NCBI GenBank assembly: GCA_023634235.1
Contig: JAMKCF010000008.1
Location: 7,761,176 to 7,825,175, forward strand
Direction of reading: 5' to 3'
DNA length: 64,000 bases
From: Pisaster brevispinus
Taxonomy: Eukaryota; Echinodermata; Asteroidea; Forcipulatida; Asteriidae
Shown one piece after another: positions 12,650 through 23,336 of the stretch. The position numbers and the translations under genes were made by a program. Each line of letters opens with the position of its first letter. The stretch's first letter is position 1. The notes below the pieces were generated by a model that was not told where the DNA came from, did not search any database, and was given only the letters and a program-made list of their open reading frames with translations.

Positions 12650-13475
12650 ACCAGGGGTGTATCAAGTGTCCTAGGCAACAGTGTTCAATAGGCCTTAGGT
12701 TAAAGTGGTCCATAGTTCCTAAGCATCAGTGTTCCATAGGCCCTAGGTACCAGTATTCCGTAGGCCCAAGGCAACAGTGTTCCATATTTCCTAAGTGTCA
12801 GTGTTCCGTAGGCCCTAGGCAGGCACAATTGATCTGTTGGCTGTAGGTACCAGTGCTCTGTAAGTCCTAGGTGCAAATGTCCTGCGTTCCATAGACCCAA
12901 GGAACCTGTATTCCATAGGTTCTAGGCACCAGTGTTCCGTCGGCTGACCAATGTTTCATAGGCCCTAGGCACCAGTGTTTCATAGGTCCTAGGCACTAGT
13001 GTCCCATAAGTCCCAGGCTCAGTGCTCTATAGGCCCCAATTGGCACCAGTGTTCCATAGGTCTTACGCACAAGTCTTCCGTGTTTCATAGGCCTTATGCA
13101 ACAGTGTTCTGTAGGACCTAGACACCAGTGTTCTTTTTGTCCTAGGCACCATTGTTCTGTAGGACCTAGACACCTGTGCTCTGTATGCCCTAGGCACAAA
13201 TTTTCTACGTTCCATAAGCCCTAAACACCTGTGTTCCGTAGGTCCTAGGCACCATAGTCGGTCCTAGGCACCAGTGTTCCATAAACCCTAGAAACCAGTG
13301 CTCTGTAGGCCCTGGTGCCAGGGTTCTGTGGGTCTTAGGCACAAGCCTTCCTAGGCACCAGTGTCCCGTGTGATGTAGTCCGTAGGTAGCAGTGTTCTAA
13401 AGGTCCTTGGCATCAGTGTTATGTAGGTGTTATGTAGGGCCTAGGCACCAATGTTCCCTAGGCACTAGGCTCCAT
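12650..13475. repeat. Minisatellite, about 25-bp unit around CCTAGGCACCAGTGTTC
   Basis: About 30 imperfect units of a motif close to GGCACCAGTGTTCCATAGGC plus CCTA fill roughly 0.8 kb. Units vary by substitution and small indels. Minus-strand frames read as repeated Gly-Pro-Thr-Glu-His peptides and are repeat artefacts. No relation to a gene was seen. Confidence 0.9.
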
Positions 13476-14489
13476 GGCCAATGTTTGAACTTTGTGGTAA
13501 TCTTTGTACTTGTACTGTAGTCTAAAGCCTTCCCAAAGTCCAAACAGACTCTATTCTTGTATCTTCAGGTTTTAACCAATTGTTTCGTAGGCCTTGGGTA
13601 CAGTTCCTACTGTGCCTATTGGATAAAAATAGCCCCTCTCAATGCCTGTTTACACAGATTGAGAGCTGATCCAACCTGTTTTGACAAAACTGAACTCTGC
13701 TCTTGTGTTTATGATACAGTCTGTTCTTTTGAACATACAATTTTGTAAAATCACTCTGTAAAAAAGACCCTAAAGTGGGCCCTTTTCCAACAAGGAAACA
13801 TTGGTGTGTTTATTATTTTTTAACCAGTTAAACTCAACTGACATCAAGAAGAAATTCATGAAACACTACTCCTCTACCTTTTCAGATTTAATGCACATTG
13901 ACAGACAATAAACAAATTAACAAACTTTCTTAAATTGCATATTAAAAGTACCTTAATTCATCTAAAATTATTATGAATTATAAAATTAACAATTATATAA
14001 TTGCCCTTTTTAACAAAATCTGGTGACCATCGATTTCATTGGTAAAGAAGCAAAGTTCAATATTCATGTACACTAAATTTCACAACGTTTATGTACAAAT
14101 GGCTCTTGGAATATCAACACTTTGTGGATGGCCACTTGTGTATGCTATTGCTGCACATTACATTTTGTTCAAACAAGTATGGTTTTACATCATTGCAATT
14201 TGTTTTTAATGGACTGGCGTTTGGACCTTTGCAGATTCTTTTTCACAGCTTTTCTGACAAGTTTTTATCAGGAGATGAAAACAAACTTATGCAATTTAAA
14301 AATGTATATAATTTGAGTTGCGTAAGTTGTTATAGTTCGAAGGGTGAGATAACCAATGTCTTATTTTTCATGGTCATCTTTAGAGAATGAAAACAAACAC
14401 TTTGAACAGAGTGACCTCTCAATAATAACCTAGGAATTTATTAGGCACTTTTTAACATTCTATAAACTTCGTAGTGCCTTACACTATTA

Positions 14490-14775
14490 CTACCCCTATT
14501 AATTGGGCTTGAGCATTCCTTAAAAACATCTTGAGTCCTCTTTGGTTTATGCAGCACCAGCAGCCCAATTGGTGCACAGGTTGCTTATCATTCACACCAA
14601 CAATCTCTAGCCTCGTAGGTACCCATTTACTCCTGGGTGACGAGAAGCAAGTTTATTTTAGAGTCTTTTTGCCCAAGAACATAGCTGTCACGACCGAGAT
14701 TCGAACTCACACTCTGATGACTCAGCCATCAGAACTCAGTTGAGTTTGATGCTCCAGACTGCTCGGCCACGACAC
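14490..14775 (-). repeat. tRNA-Leu-like SINE, minus orientation
   Basis: The head near 14700-14775 carries GATTCGAACTCACACTCTGA and CTCGGCCACGAC, the complement of tRNA-like A and B boxes. The body has AGGTACCCATTTACTCCTGG. A closely related copy is at about 27275-27535. Confidence 0.7.
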
Positions 14776-15099
14776 TCAAAACAATGGAACATCACATTTT
14801 ATATGAATAAACCAATTATTATACATTTTCATTAAAAGAAGAAATAAATTAACAGCAAAGTATAGGATTGGTAAATGAATTTTTTAAACGAATAATTACT
14901 CAATTTTAATCTGAAAGCTCATCGATTACGAAGCTCATATCGGTATCAAATCCTCAAAGGAAATATTCCATATAAAATACTCTCAACCTCATGGAATAAC
15001 AATTGAAGACCCCCCAGAAATACCATTCCTTAGTTTTTGAAATTGAAATATTTTAAATAAACCTTATTAAAAGGTGCACAAACCCTCAGAAAAAGAAAA

Positions 15100-15147
15100 A
15101 AAAATAAATAAATAAATAAATAAACATAAATAAATAAATAAATAAAT
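15100..15147. repeat. AAAT microsatellite
   Basis: A run of AAAT units with one interruption (ACATAAAT). Confidence 0.9.
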
Positions 15148-16217
15148 GTAGTAAATAAATTAACTAATCAATTAAAAGAAACAAAAAGCAAAACAAGAAG
15201 TGATTTTCAATGCTTACACTTAAAAAGGCTCACTTTACACTAATCAGTGCAATTTTCATAATTCCATATACAAGTATGGTGTGCGTATTGAAAGCTACAT
15301 GTACATTGTGTAGGGGACGAGTTAAAATTTAATCATCCCAAAACTAATGATGTAATGATAACTTAAGTGATATTCATGTATATACATTTTGAAATTACAT
15401 GCTTAGTACTGCAGATTTTATTTGCGTAGAATTAGATTCATTTAAAAAAAACAATTACATACAACTTTTTATCATATTAAGTTAGACGATATTATTATTT
15501 TTTATAATTAAGTAACAGGCACTCACTTGACACTTATCAAGAAATAACATTTCTTGAATACAGGTTTATAAAGTAGTTTAATGCTGATTGGAAATGTTGC
15601 TATTGTACAATTTTAAAAACACACACACACAATCAGTAAAAGTTTTTTCATTCCAATTTGAAGAAATTATCTTACATAATTTGCATAATCCATTTTAAAA
15701 CCATGATAATTTAATGATGCATCCTTTTTTCAATATTTTGCACTTATCTCTTCATTTTTACACTTTATCATTAATGGAAATCTATGTACATCCATGTGCT
15801 GTCAGGAACAGTATTTTGCACTCCAGAATTAACTAATTGTAAATTGACCTTAATTACTTGAAATGACACCGCATTGCCCAAGAAAAACAGCCACACGATA
15901 ATATTACACACTTTTAAACATGAATTCACCCATGTAGCTTCACTATGCAAGGCAAGTTAGCACTCTAGTCTAGTCAATATGTACATAATAATGTCAACTT
16001 ACTGGTCTGCAAGTGATTTCAAATCCAATTGTCTTGTCTCTTTGAGAAAAATTATCGGCTAAGTTGTAGATAAAGCAAATCTGTCTAGGTAAGGATGCAG
16101 ACATAAAATTGACCCCCCAGGAACAGCACCCATAGAAAATACCTTTCTTTTACAGCTGTGCCTTTTGCATAATTAAAAAAACTATTGTAAAACACATTGC
16201 AGCTACGAGTTGTGACA

Positions 16218-16417
16218 GGTCCCAATTGTATCACTCTGCTTTACAGCGAATTTCTGAGCTGGCAAGGTCAGTGCCAATTTTCATTTCTGCGCAAGCTGTG
16301 TAAGCAATGCTCTCTTTAGTAACGCACACAAGTATTTCCTCGCTAAAATAACTTGGTCAAGTATGCTGACTGTAGAGTATATATTTTGGGTATTGAGCAG
16401 AGCTATGAAATTGGGCT
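16218..16417. repeat. Foldback element, decayed copy of the GGGCCCAATTTCATG family
   Basis: The left end GGTCCCAATTGTATCACTCT is followed by GCTTTACAGCGAATT, and the right end is AGCAGAGCTATGAAATTGGG. Both match the copies at 1166 and 59929 with substitutions. Confidence 0.65.
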
Positions 16418-18455
16418 AGGTTGGCATAATGCCTTTAAATGTCCCGCTCTTTTGGATTGTGAAAGACCAGTAGTTTTAACTTTTATTTCAGATGAATCAA
16501 AATCTACACCCCACAAGAAGTTGTAAAAAATAATAATAAGTTGTTTGCAGTACCTGCTGCTAATTACAGGAATCAAACTGGCCTCTTGAAACCAGCATGC
16601 TTGGCAGTCCATTGGTTACAAAATCTGGTTAAGAATGCGGGGAGGGGCTTCTTCATCACACAATGACAAAAAGTTAAAACCAAATTTTTTGTTTACCCCA
16701 AAGCAATTTATGTATTACATCAACTGAAGAAAAGGTGTTTTATTTTAATAAATAATTTTGGATCGCAGAACCATTTTTTCAATGTATATGTAAGCTCCTT
16801 ACATAAAAATAAAATGTATTTCAGTTTAATAAAAGGAAAGGGGTTGTCATATAATGAAATTGGTTCTCAGAACCTCATTTTTCAATAATTGATTAGAAAT
16901 AAATATTTTGAAAAATGTATCAAATATCTCATTAAATCATTTAACTGTATTTACTCAGATACATGATTGGAGTCCTTGTGCCATATAAACGGCTCATACA
17001 CGTAGCAAAAGCTAACTCGCCTTTAAACTCTATTGCCTCAGCGGGTTTATAAAACTCATACTGAATTTTTAAGTTTTCTTAAAACTGCAAATGGAAATAG
17101 TGTGTGCTGTAGTCCCCTTTTGTATCAGCTACAATAAACTATAAGGAGAATTCAATACATCTTTCATTTCAAATGATGTTTTGAAATACATTTTTATTTA
17201 ACTGCCTTATGTATATATATGCAAGGCAGCCAAATTATTACATGGTTTTGGAATGAATTTCCTTTTTGACATACAAGGTACAGCTGCTAATTACAGGGAT
17301 GCGATTTCCCCGTTTTTTCTGGGAATCCAGATTAATTTTAACCCCACCCCCAAAAAAAAAAAACCACAAAAAAACAACAACAACAACAACACATTCTCAA
17401 TTAAGATCAAATTCATAAAAACATGAAGATAAAACCATATAGGATGCCCCATATTGCACAGTAGGGCTTTTAAAACCAAAGATAAATGTATATAAGTCGG
17501 CTTTGTGCTCGCAAGCTTTCGCGCTTTGCACTCACAGTTCAGGTTGGGTTTTTTTCAACGTCCCATCACATCCCTGTAATATAATGGCATGTTACATGTG
17601 TATCCATACACGTACACTATGCCATCTACAATACAATGTGCTACAAAGTTACAAATCAGGAACAGCTCATCAGCCAACACACTGATGAACTGTGTATGCT
17701 TACATGATGTCTGTCCCAACACAAGGATCAGTTCGGAGTGCTGCATTAGGGATCCTTGAAGTGGTCTAGAATAAGATTCAATTTATTTAAACTACATCGA
17801 TTGTTTCAATATTACTGTATGTTTGTCTTTAGTGGAATAAGCTCTTTTTGAACATTTTATGTGAACATGAATTACAATTTTTCACTTTTAAGTGTGAATA
17901 TAACTGCAATAGTAGCACCACTATTAATTTTCTAACCTTTCAGATCATAATAAGATAAAAGTCCTTTACACATGCACTTGCAATGTATGTACAATTCCCT
18001 TGAATCAATAACAGTGTTGGATAATTGTGGGTTTTTTTCCTTCAATTATGCCAGGTACATTAACCAAACATCTGTAACTCACTAGATGTTGTGGCAAGAA
18101 GCTGTTCTAAAGCCTAGACTCCACTGTATAGGGTTTGCCTTTTACTTTTTTAGTGACTGGCCAGCAGGACAGGTTAGCTTGTCATTTCACTTGTCTGTCA
18201 GGTTTGTAACAAGTCCATATTTCTAATGAAATAGGAATGCTTTTCAACACTGAACTAGCCAGACCGCTTAGAAGAGTGAACTTTGACTGGTCCTCATGTG
18301 TTTTAACTGGCGTTTGGCCAGCAGAACACTGTTAGTGTTTAAAGGAAGCACGCTGAGCTGTAACTTAATACTAAAATGTTTTAGACTTAGCTAAGATTGG
18401 TTTGGTTTGGTTTGACTGGCCTCACACTAAAGCGTGTGGTTGCTGATGTATGTGC

Positions 18456-18760
18456 TCAATGCCGTGGGAATTGTGAAACTGTAGACAGGCCTTGAACTTC
18501 GCTCTTGAAAGGGCACGGCATTTTTCCTCCGGTAAGGGGCACTCTATGAGGTATATGTAAATTTGTATTGAACCTTTGCCAAGGGCACCACAGCAAAAGC
18601 ACAGGGCACCACGGCAATTGCTGTGGGTGCCGTGGGTTATTTCGAGGCCTGTGTAGATATGAACAGAATATTCTGACCTGCCTACTTAATGTACACACTC
18701 TGTACCTTGAAGGATTCCAGCCAGCTCACCGAAGGATTTCAGTTCCTAGTCGCAATGCCT
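18456..18760. repeat. 3' flank of the Kelch gene with a GGCACCACGGCAATTGC repeat
   Basis: GGGCACCACAGCAAAAGCAC and GGGCACCACGGCAATTGCTG are near-direct repeats, and the second is followed by its own inverted copy, CTGTGGGTGCCGTGG. This may lie in the Kelch 3'UTR. A related GGGCACCAAGGCAATGAGCA occurs at 55710. Confidence 0.4.
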
Positions 18761-20512
18761 TCAGTAAAAAGGTGGCCCTAAGTATTTGCGGATAGACACA
18801 CCACAACCATGCACCCTGAGAGCACGGGGCATTTCAGTCACACTGGACCAGGAGTTACTGAGGGGATGGAATGCCTCTGCAGTGGTCAGAGCCTGGTAGT
18901 TGCACATCCCCCCGGCCACAAGAATCAAATTTCGGCTCTGGATGGCAACAGCTGCAAACAGATGCCTCTCCGTGCTGCTCATGTTCATCGGCGGGAGGCA
19001 GGAGTCTGTGTCGGGATCGTAGACTTGAATCCCGTTGCGACCGCACCCTCCTAGGATATAGATGTATCCGTTAAGCGTCAGGGCAGGAAAGTGGCGACTC
19101 GTAATGGGGACCGTTTTAATGATTGACCACCGTACTTTCTCAGTGTCAAAACATTGGATATGACCGTAGGTGGTGGACTGGCTTTCTTGGCCTCCGATGA
19201 CGTACAACTTTTGACGGTGTGATGCCACAGCAGGACCACTAACAGGCTGCGGTAGGTTAGTGACTGTTGCCCATTCGTTAGTGCCGGCATTGAAGCTCTC
19301 CACCTCAGCGACAAACTCGAACTTTTGCTCTCCTCCAGCGACATAGATCGACTTCCCGATCACAGCTGAGCTGTGGTACTGCCTTGAAAAACTCATGTCT
19401 GCCATTGTGTGCCACTTGTCATTCTCATAATCATATCTGTACACAGAGCTGGAAAATGTGGTTTTCAGTTTGCCGCCGATAACATAAATGGAGTTATCAA
19501 GGTTTGTGACTGAAAAGCCACTCAGGGGTTCTGGGATCCTTGTGAGGGTCTCCCACTTTTTGGCAACAGGGTTGAGGAATCTTACGTCGGTGATACAGCT
19601 GTGGTTTGCTCCGTAACCCCCCACGACCACCATCACCTCCTCCATGGTGGAAAGCCTTGGCCTTGCACACCTCAAGCACTGTGCATCATCCACACTATTT
19701 TGTAATTTCTTTTGAGTGTCTATAGCTTCACGGATTAAATCCAGGTTACCTTGACATTGAGAGACTTCTGGGGTGTCCACAAGAGACTGAAGAAGTTTTG
19801 GGTTTAGATACTGAAGGCGTACGCATCTCAACAGAAGATGCAGACTTGAGGAATTGAAATCCTTATTAGAGTCCATCCACAGCATGAGACTGTGATAAAC
19901 TGCCTCTTCATCTCTGACATGTAACGCATCGCGGGAGAGGTACTCTGCAAGCTGAGTGGATGACAGCTGTCGAAACTCCTCCTGTTGGCAAACCTCCTCA
20001 AACCTGTCCAGGCTGAAGTTCAGGGCAGCCTGATAGAGTGAACTGCAGGAATGCTTGTCGGCGAATCGTAGCACCCCAAGGCAATTGGACAGATCAAGAT
20101 TGCTCTCAATGAAGTCACAGCATGCTTTGACAATCCTTTCAAACTGCAGGCGATGCGCGACCTCCAACAGCTCCTGAGCATTAGCTGCATTGATGACAAT
20201 CGTAGAGGTGTATGCATATTCAATTAACATCTCCAGAACTTTGGGGTTGATGTTCTTGATGTACACCTCGCCCTCCCCGCTCTCACGTAAGTTACTGGAG
20301 AACATAGCAAGGAAGTACTCGCTGCAGCAAGCTAATATTGCACGATGGCAGGGAAACCTGCAGTGACCAACGTGAACTGTAGTATCCGTCAGCTGACCCT
20401 TCTTTCTCATGTTGTTTAGGTTGATCAGGATACCGGTGGGTTGATTGGTGTCCTGGAAAAGTGTCTGGTTTTGATGTTCCAAGCTGTCAGTTGATCTATT
20501 GTTGGACTCCAT
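18761..20512 (-). CDS. BTB-BACK-Kelch protein, KLHL24/6/35-like, single coding exon
   Basis: An uninterrupted frame of 583 residues starts at an ATG at 20512 and ends in TGA at 18761-18763. Residues about 31-138 form a BTB domain (LTDTTVHVGHCRFPCHRAIL, then ACCSEYFLAMF and YAYTSTIVI). Residues about 140-250 form the 3-box and BACK domain (LSNCLGVLRFADKHSC, EEAVYHSLMLWM). Residues about 291-575 hold Kelch blades, seen as repeated GG doublets (VVVGGYG, YVIGGKL, YVAGGEQ, YVIGGQE, YILGGCG, LVAGGMC). Such proteins are usually CUL3 substrate adaptors, with BTB binding CUL3 and Kelch binding the substrate; that role is family knowledge, not shown here. The C-terminal PRALRVHGCGVSIRKY resembles the KLHL24 end. 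The whole CDS lies in one exon, while an acceptor at 20537-20540 just upstream of the ATG suggests a 5'UTR intron. The exact orthologue is not resolved. Confidence 0.93.
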   Translation of the reverse strand: MESNNRSTDSLEHQNQTLFQDTNQPTGILINLNNMRKKGQLTDTTVHVGHCRFPCHRAILACCSEYFLAMFSSNLRESGEGEVYIKNINPKVLEMLIEYAYTSTIVINAANAQELLEVAHRLQFERIVKACCDFIESNLDLSNCLGVLRFADKHSCSSLYQAALNFSLDRFEEVCQQEEFRQLSSTQLAEYLSRDALHVRDEEAVYHSLMLWMDSNKDFNSSSLHLLLRCVRLQYLNPKLLQSLVDTPEVSQCQGNLDLIREAIDTQKKLQNSVDDAQCLRCARPRLSTMEEVMVVVGGYGANHSCITDVRFLNPVAKKWETLTRIPEPLSGFSVTNLDNSIYVIGGKLKTTFSSSVYRYDYENDKWHTMADMSFSRQYHSSAVIGKSIYVAGGEQKFEFVAEVESFNAGTNEWATVTNLPQPVSGPAVASHRQKLYVIGGQESQSTTYGHIQCFDTEKVRWSIIKTVPITSRHFPALTLNGYIYILGGCGRNGIQVYDPDTDSCLPPMNMSSTERHLFAAVAIQSRNLILVAGGMCNYQALTTAEAFHPLSNSWSSVTEMPRALRVHGCGVSIRKYLGPPFY

Positions 20513-21500
20513 GATTTTCTTGAATGTTAAGGGTTACTGTAAATTTCAAAGAGACATACAAAAACAATCATAAAATTGTCATCCAAATATGTTCTAAGAA
20601 GCTGTGGTAGACCACTTATAAGCCATGACCTTGCCCAAGTAAAGTAAATGTGTTGTGAGGTTGATATTTTTGTGACATTATTGAATACAAACAATTCTTG
20701 TTTCAATTCTATTTTTTTATTTTTGTTTACTTCACGAAAGTGGGCTTTTCTACAACACATATACTGTACATGATGTGGGCCCAGGCAGATTTTAATTACA
20801 TATTTGTAGCTATGAAGTACATGTGAAAAAGTTTGCAAACAAAGGAAGCATTAAAACAATCATAAATGTAGGTTTTTAAAAAAAGCCAAAACGTATATGT
20901 AAAGTCAGAGGTTAAGGCTTTAAGCCGAGTTGACGAATATGCTCGGTAATTTAACCCTACCGTACCAGGTATTTAAAATTAGTAAATAGCCATGGGACTG
21001 CTTGGAAAATTAACTCACACTATCAATATCATTATTTAAAGTTTTATGTTAACATAATATGAACATGAAATATGATGAAATTATGAGATATTACTGACAC
21101 AAAAATATTGGCATACGTATTGCTATAAAGCTTTTTATGCAACGCTAGCAAAGCGAAACTTTAAAATTATATTCACAAGAAATTTAGAAAAGAAAAAATG
21201 AACCATACACAGGCTCATCAAACCATGGCTCATTTACATATTTTAACGCTATGGTTGTCTTTGAGTTGACTTTGGAATAAATATAGTAATCCTACATACA
21301 TACATTTGTACTTATACTTTGAAGTTTGAGAAAAAACCTCGAAGTTTTAACTGGACGGGACCCTTCACTTTTTTAAACATTTGGTTATTACCATTCGCAA
21401 GATGATGAACAAATAATGCTAAGCTAAGATTAAGAAGTAACAGAGCGATGTAAGGTCTCAGTTCTTGGACTAGTAAGTAGTGAACAGTGGTGATCATACC
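20513..21500 (-). other. Predicted 5'UTR intron and leader of the Kelch gene
   Basis: Reading the minus strand toward the ATG, a pyrimidine-rich tract ends in ACAG at 20540-20537, leaving a 24-base leader at 20536-20513. A donor (G, then GTATGA) sits at 21500-21494 and could close a noncoding first exon lying upstream, near a CT-rich stretch around 21540-21620. This gives a first intron of about 0.96 kb. It is inferred from splice signals only. Confidence 0.4.
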
Positions 21501-22267
21501 TGAACATGTCCAGACTTTCGGTTACTTCCGGGATTTCAGCCCTTTGATTCCCAAGTCCCCAGTCTCAGTCTCTCAGTCTCATGCCTCTCTCTGTCTGTGA
21601 CTGTGGCTGGTGCTGGTGCGATGTTTAGGCGCTCGGCTAAATAACTAAGTTAGTAAGTAGTCTAGTAGTACTAGCTATGATGAAGACCAACATTCTACCT
21701 CCATGATTCAACAAACAGCCGGTATCGTTCATAAATAGTTAATCACTAAATCAGTAAGCTAGTTTCAGCAAAAACCGCACAGACTCAGATGTGAGTGAAT
21801 AAATTAATGTTTGACTGAATGTGCGTACTGCCTGGTTTCCCCCCGAACCGGCCTCCCCCAGTCTCATGCCTTTTGTGATGACAGCTGGTGAGGTCACGAT
21901 AAGGTCACGGAGAACTTAATTGCAATAGCGCCCTCTGTTGCATGGGCACGTCCAATAATAACAATGGTCCCCTATACATAAAGACAACAGTGTCCTTGTG
22001 AAGTCTATAGTCAAGTAAAACAATAGTTTTGTTTTCTAATAGCCAACCTGTAGGCTCAAGGGAAGACAATTTCAGTACTGTAGCATATAAATGTTGTCCT
22101 TTTGTTGCAATAAGGGAAAGTCTCTTGTCAAATGATCCTCTCTCTGGAAAGAGGAAGGGCAGGGAGTACAATCTTGAGTATCATTGAAATTCTGAGAAAA
22201 TTATGAGAAACCAGTAACGTTTTTGATGTATTTAATACGCCATGGCTTTGTACTTTCCGAACATTAT

Positions 22268-22402
22268 CAGGCCTGATACTTCACACAGCCAACAGAGACA
22301 ACCCACCCACATATGCCACTGGATGCCCCTTTAAATAATCTTGTAATAGAGGTGCCCTCCAACGAGGAAAGATTGCCTTGCCCTAAATAAGTACCAGGCC
22401 TG
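22268..22402. mobile_element. Nonautonomous hAT-like element, 135 bp, 5-bp target duplication
   Basis: The left end is CAGGCCTGATACTTCA and the right end, complemented, is CAGGCCTGGTACTT. ATTAT flanks the element on both sides (22263-22267 and 22403-22407), as expected of a target site duplication. CAGG-type ends suit hAT elements; a 5-bp duplication suits the hAT5 group. No transposase is present. Confidence 0.65.
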
Positions 22403-22407
22403 ATTAT

Positions 22408-23336
22408 ATTCCTTCTTTTAATAACAAAAGTTCACTACCAGTCAGTTAAAAATCGTTGGTATGCTTATAGCAAGATAATAAAATCATTGTAATCTAACCT
22501 GTTGCAAGTGAGAAATAACAGTCTGACTAATAATTGAAACAGCACACCATTCAACAGATGTCACTTTCAGTACATCAGGAATTTTTATTTTAACCCATTC
22601 AAGATTAATGAAAAATACACATAAAGTCCGTTACTATTTTTAAAACGCTAGGGTATGCACAAAATAAGTTCTGCTAGCAAATGTCTACTGATGTTTTTGT
22701 TTTGAATTTCTAGCAGTATACTTTTGAAAAAAAAAACAATTTGTCAGCTCAGTGTCCTCAGCACAGCTTGGAAAGTAAAAAACAACTGGTCTAGGATATT
22801 TTAAAGCTCTTGGTAAATCTAGTTAACTGGTGATGTCTTCTCCATTTTGTTTTTTGTTTTTTGTTTTTTGTTTGGTGTTTTTTTTTCTTCAAAGTTAAAC
22901 ATAGATTTTGTTAGGATAAACATTCATTCATGGTGTTTGTTTATTTTCTTTAAAGTTATAGCCATTTCAGATGCGAGGCCCTTTCAGTCATTACAAACAA
23001 ACTAAATTAAATTGCAACTAAGGACCTTACAGCACTGAGCAGACAAATTTATCCAACTTTTCCTTTAGACCAATTTTCTGGAAATGTTTACCTCGTGTTT
23101 GAACAGATGAATCAAACATGGCACAGGTCTTGGGTTAGCTAAGAACTTTTGCTGGGGTTCACTTTCCAATCCAATTTTATTTAAACTTCACCCAGTTGGC
23201 ACAAACATTCAGAAGAAGAAATGGTGACCATAAGAAAACTTGGCATTGCAAATTTAAAGGGTTCGATTGATATCAACATTTTTGCAGTTGTCAAATCTTC
23301 CAAGGTCCACTGAGATGGTTGGCTGGAATACATTTA
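22408..23336. other. 3' flank of CTU2, AT-rich, no gene seen
   Basis: The stretch contains a TTTTTTG microsatellite at about 22848-22875 and the candidate CTU2 poly(A) signal. No exon was recognised. Confidence 0.5.
23176..23181 (-). terminator. Candidate poly(A) signal of CTU2
   Basis: AATAAA on the minus strand lies about 156 bases after the CTU2 stop codon. Position fits a short 3'UTR. AATAAA is frequent by chance in this AT-rich DNA, so this is suggestive only. Confidence 0.35.

Larger units (their letters stand above)
13476..18455. other. AT-rich intergenic DNA without a supported gene
   Basis: No conserved exon was recognised. The stretch holds a SINE (about 14490-14775), an AAAT microsatellite (about 15100-15147) and a foldback element (16218-16417), plus A- and T-tracts. 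Short frames such as those near 14091 and 17291 have no family similarity or splice context that I can see. Confidence 0.5.

Noticed and set aside
12700..13199. Minus-strand frames with repeating Gly-Pro-Thr-Glu-His peptides
   Set aside because: Explained wholly by the minisatellite; unit length is not a constant multiple of three and the frame breaks repeatedly.
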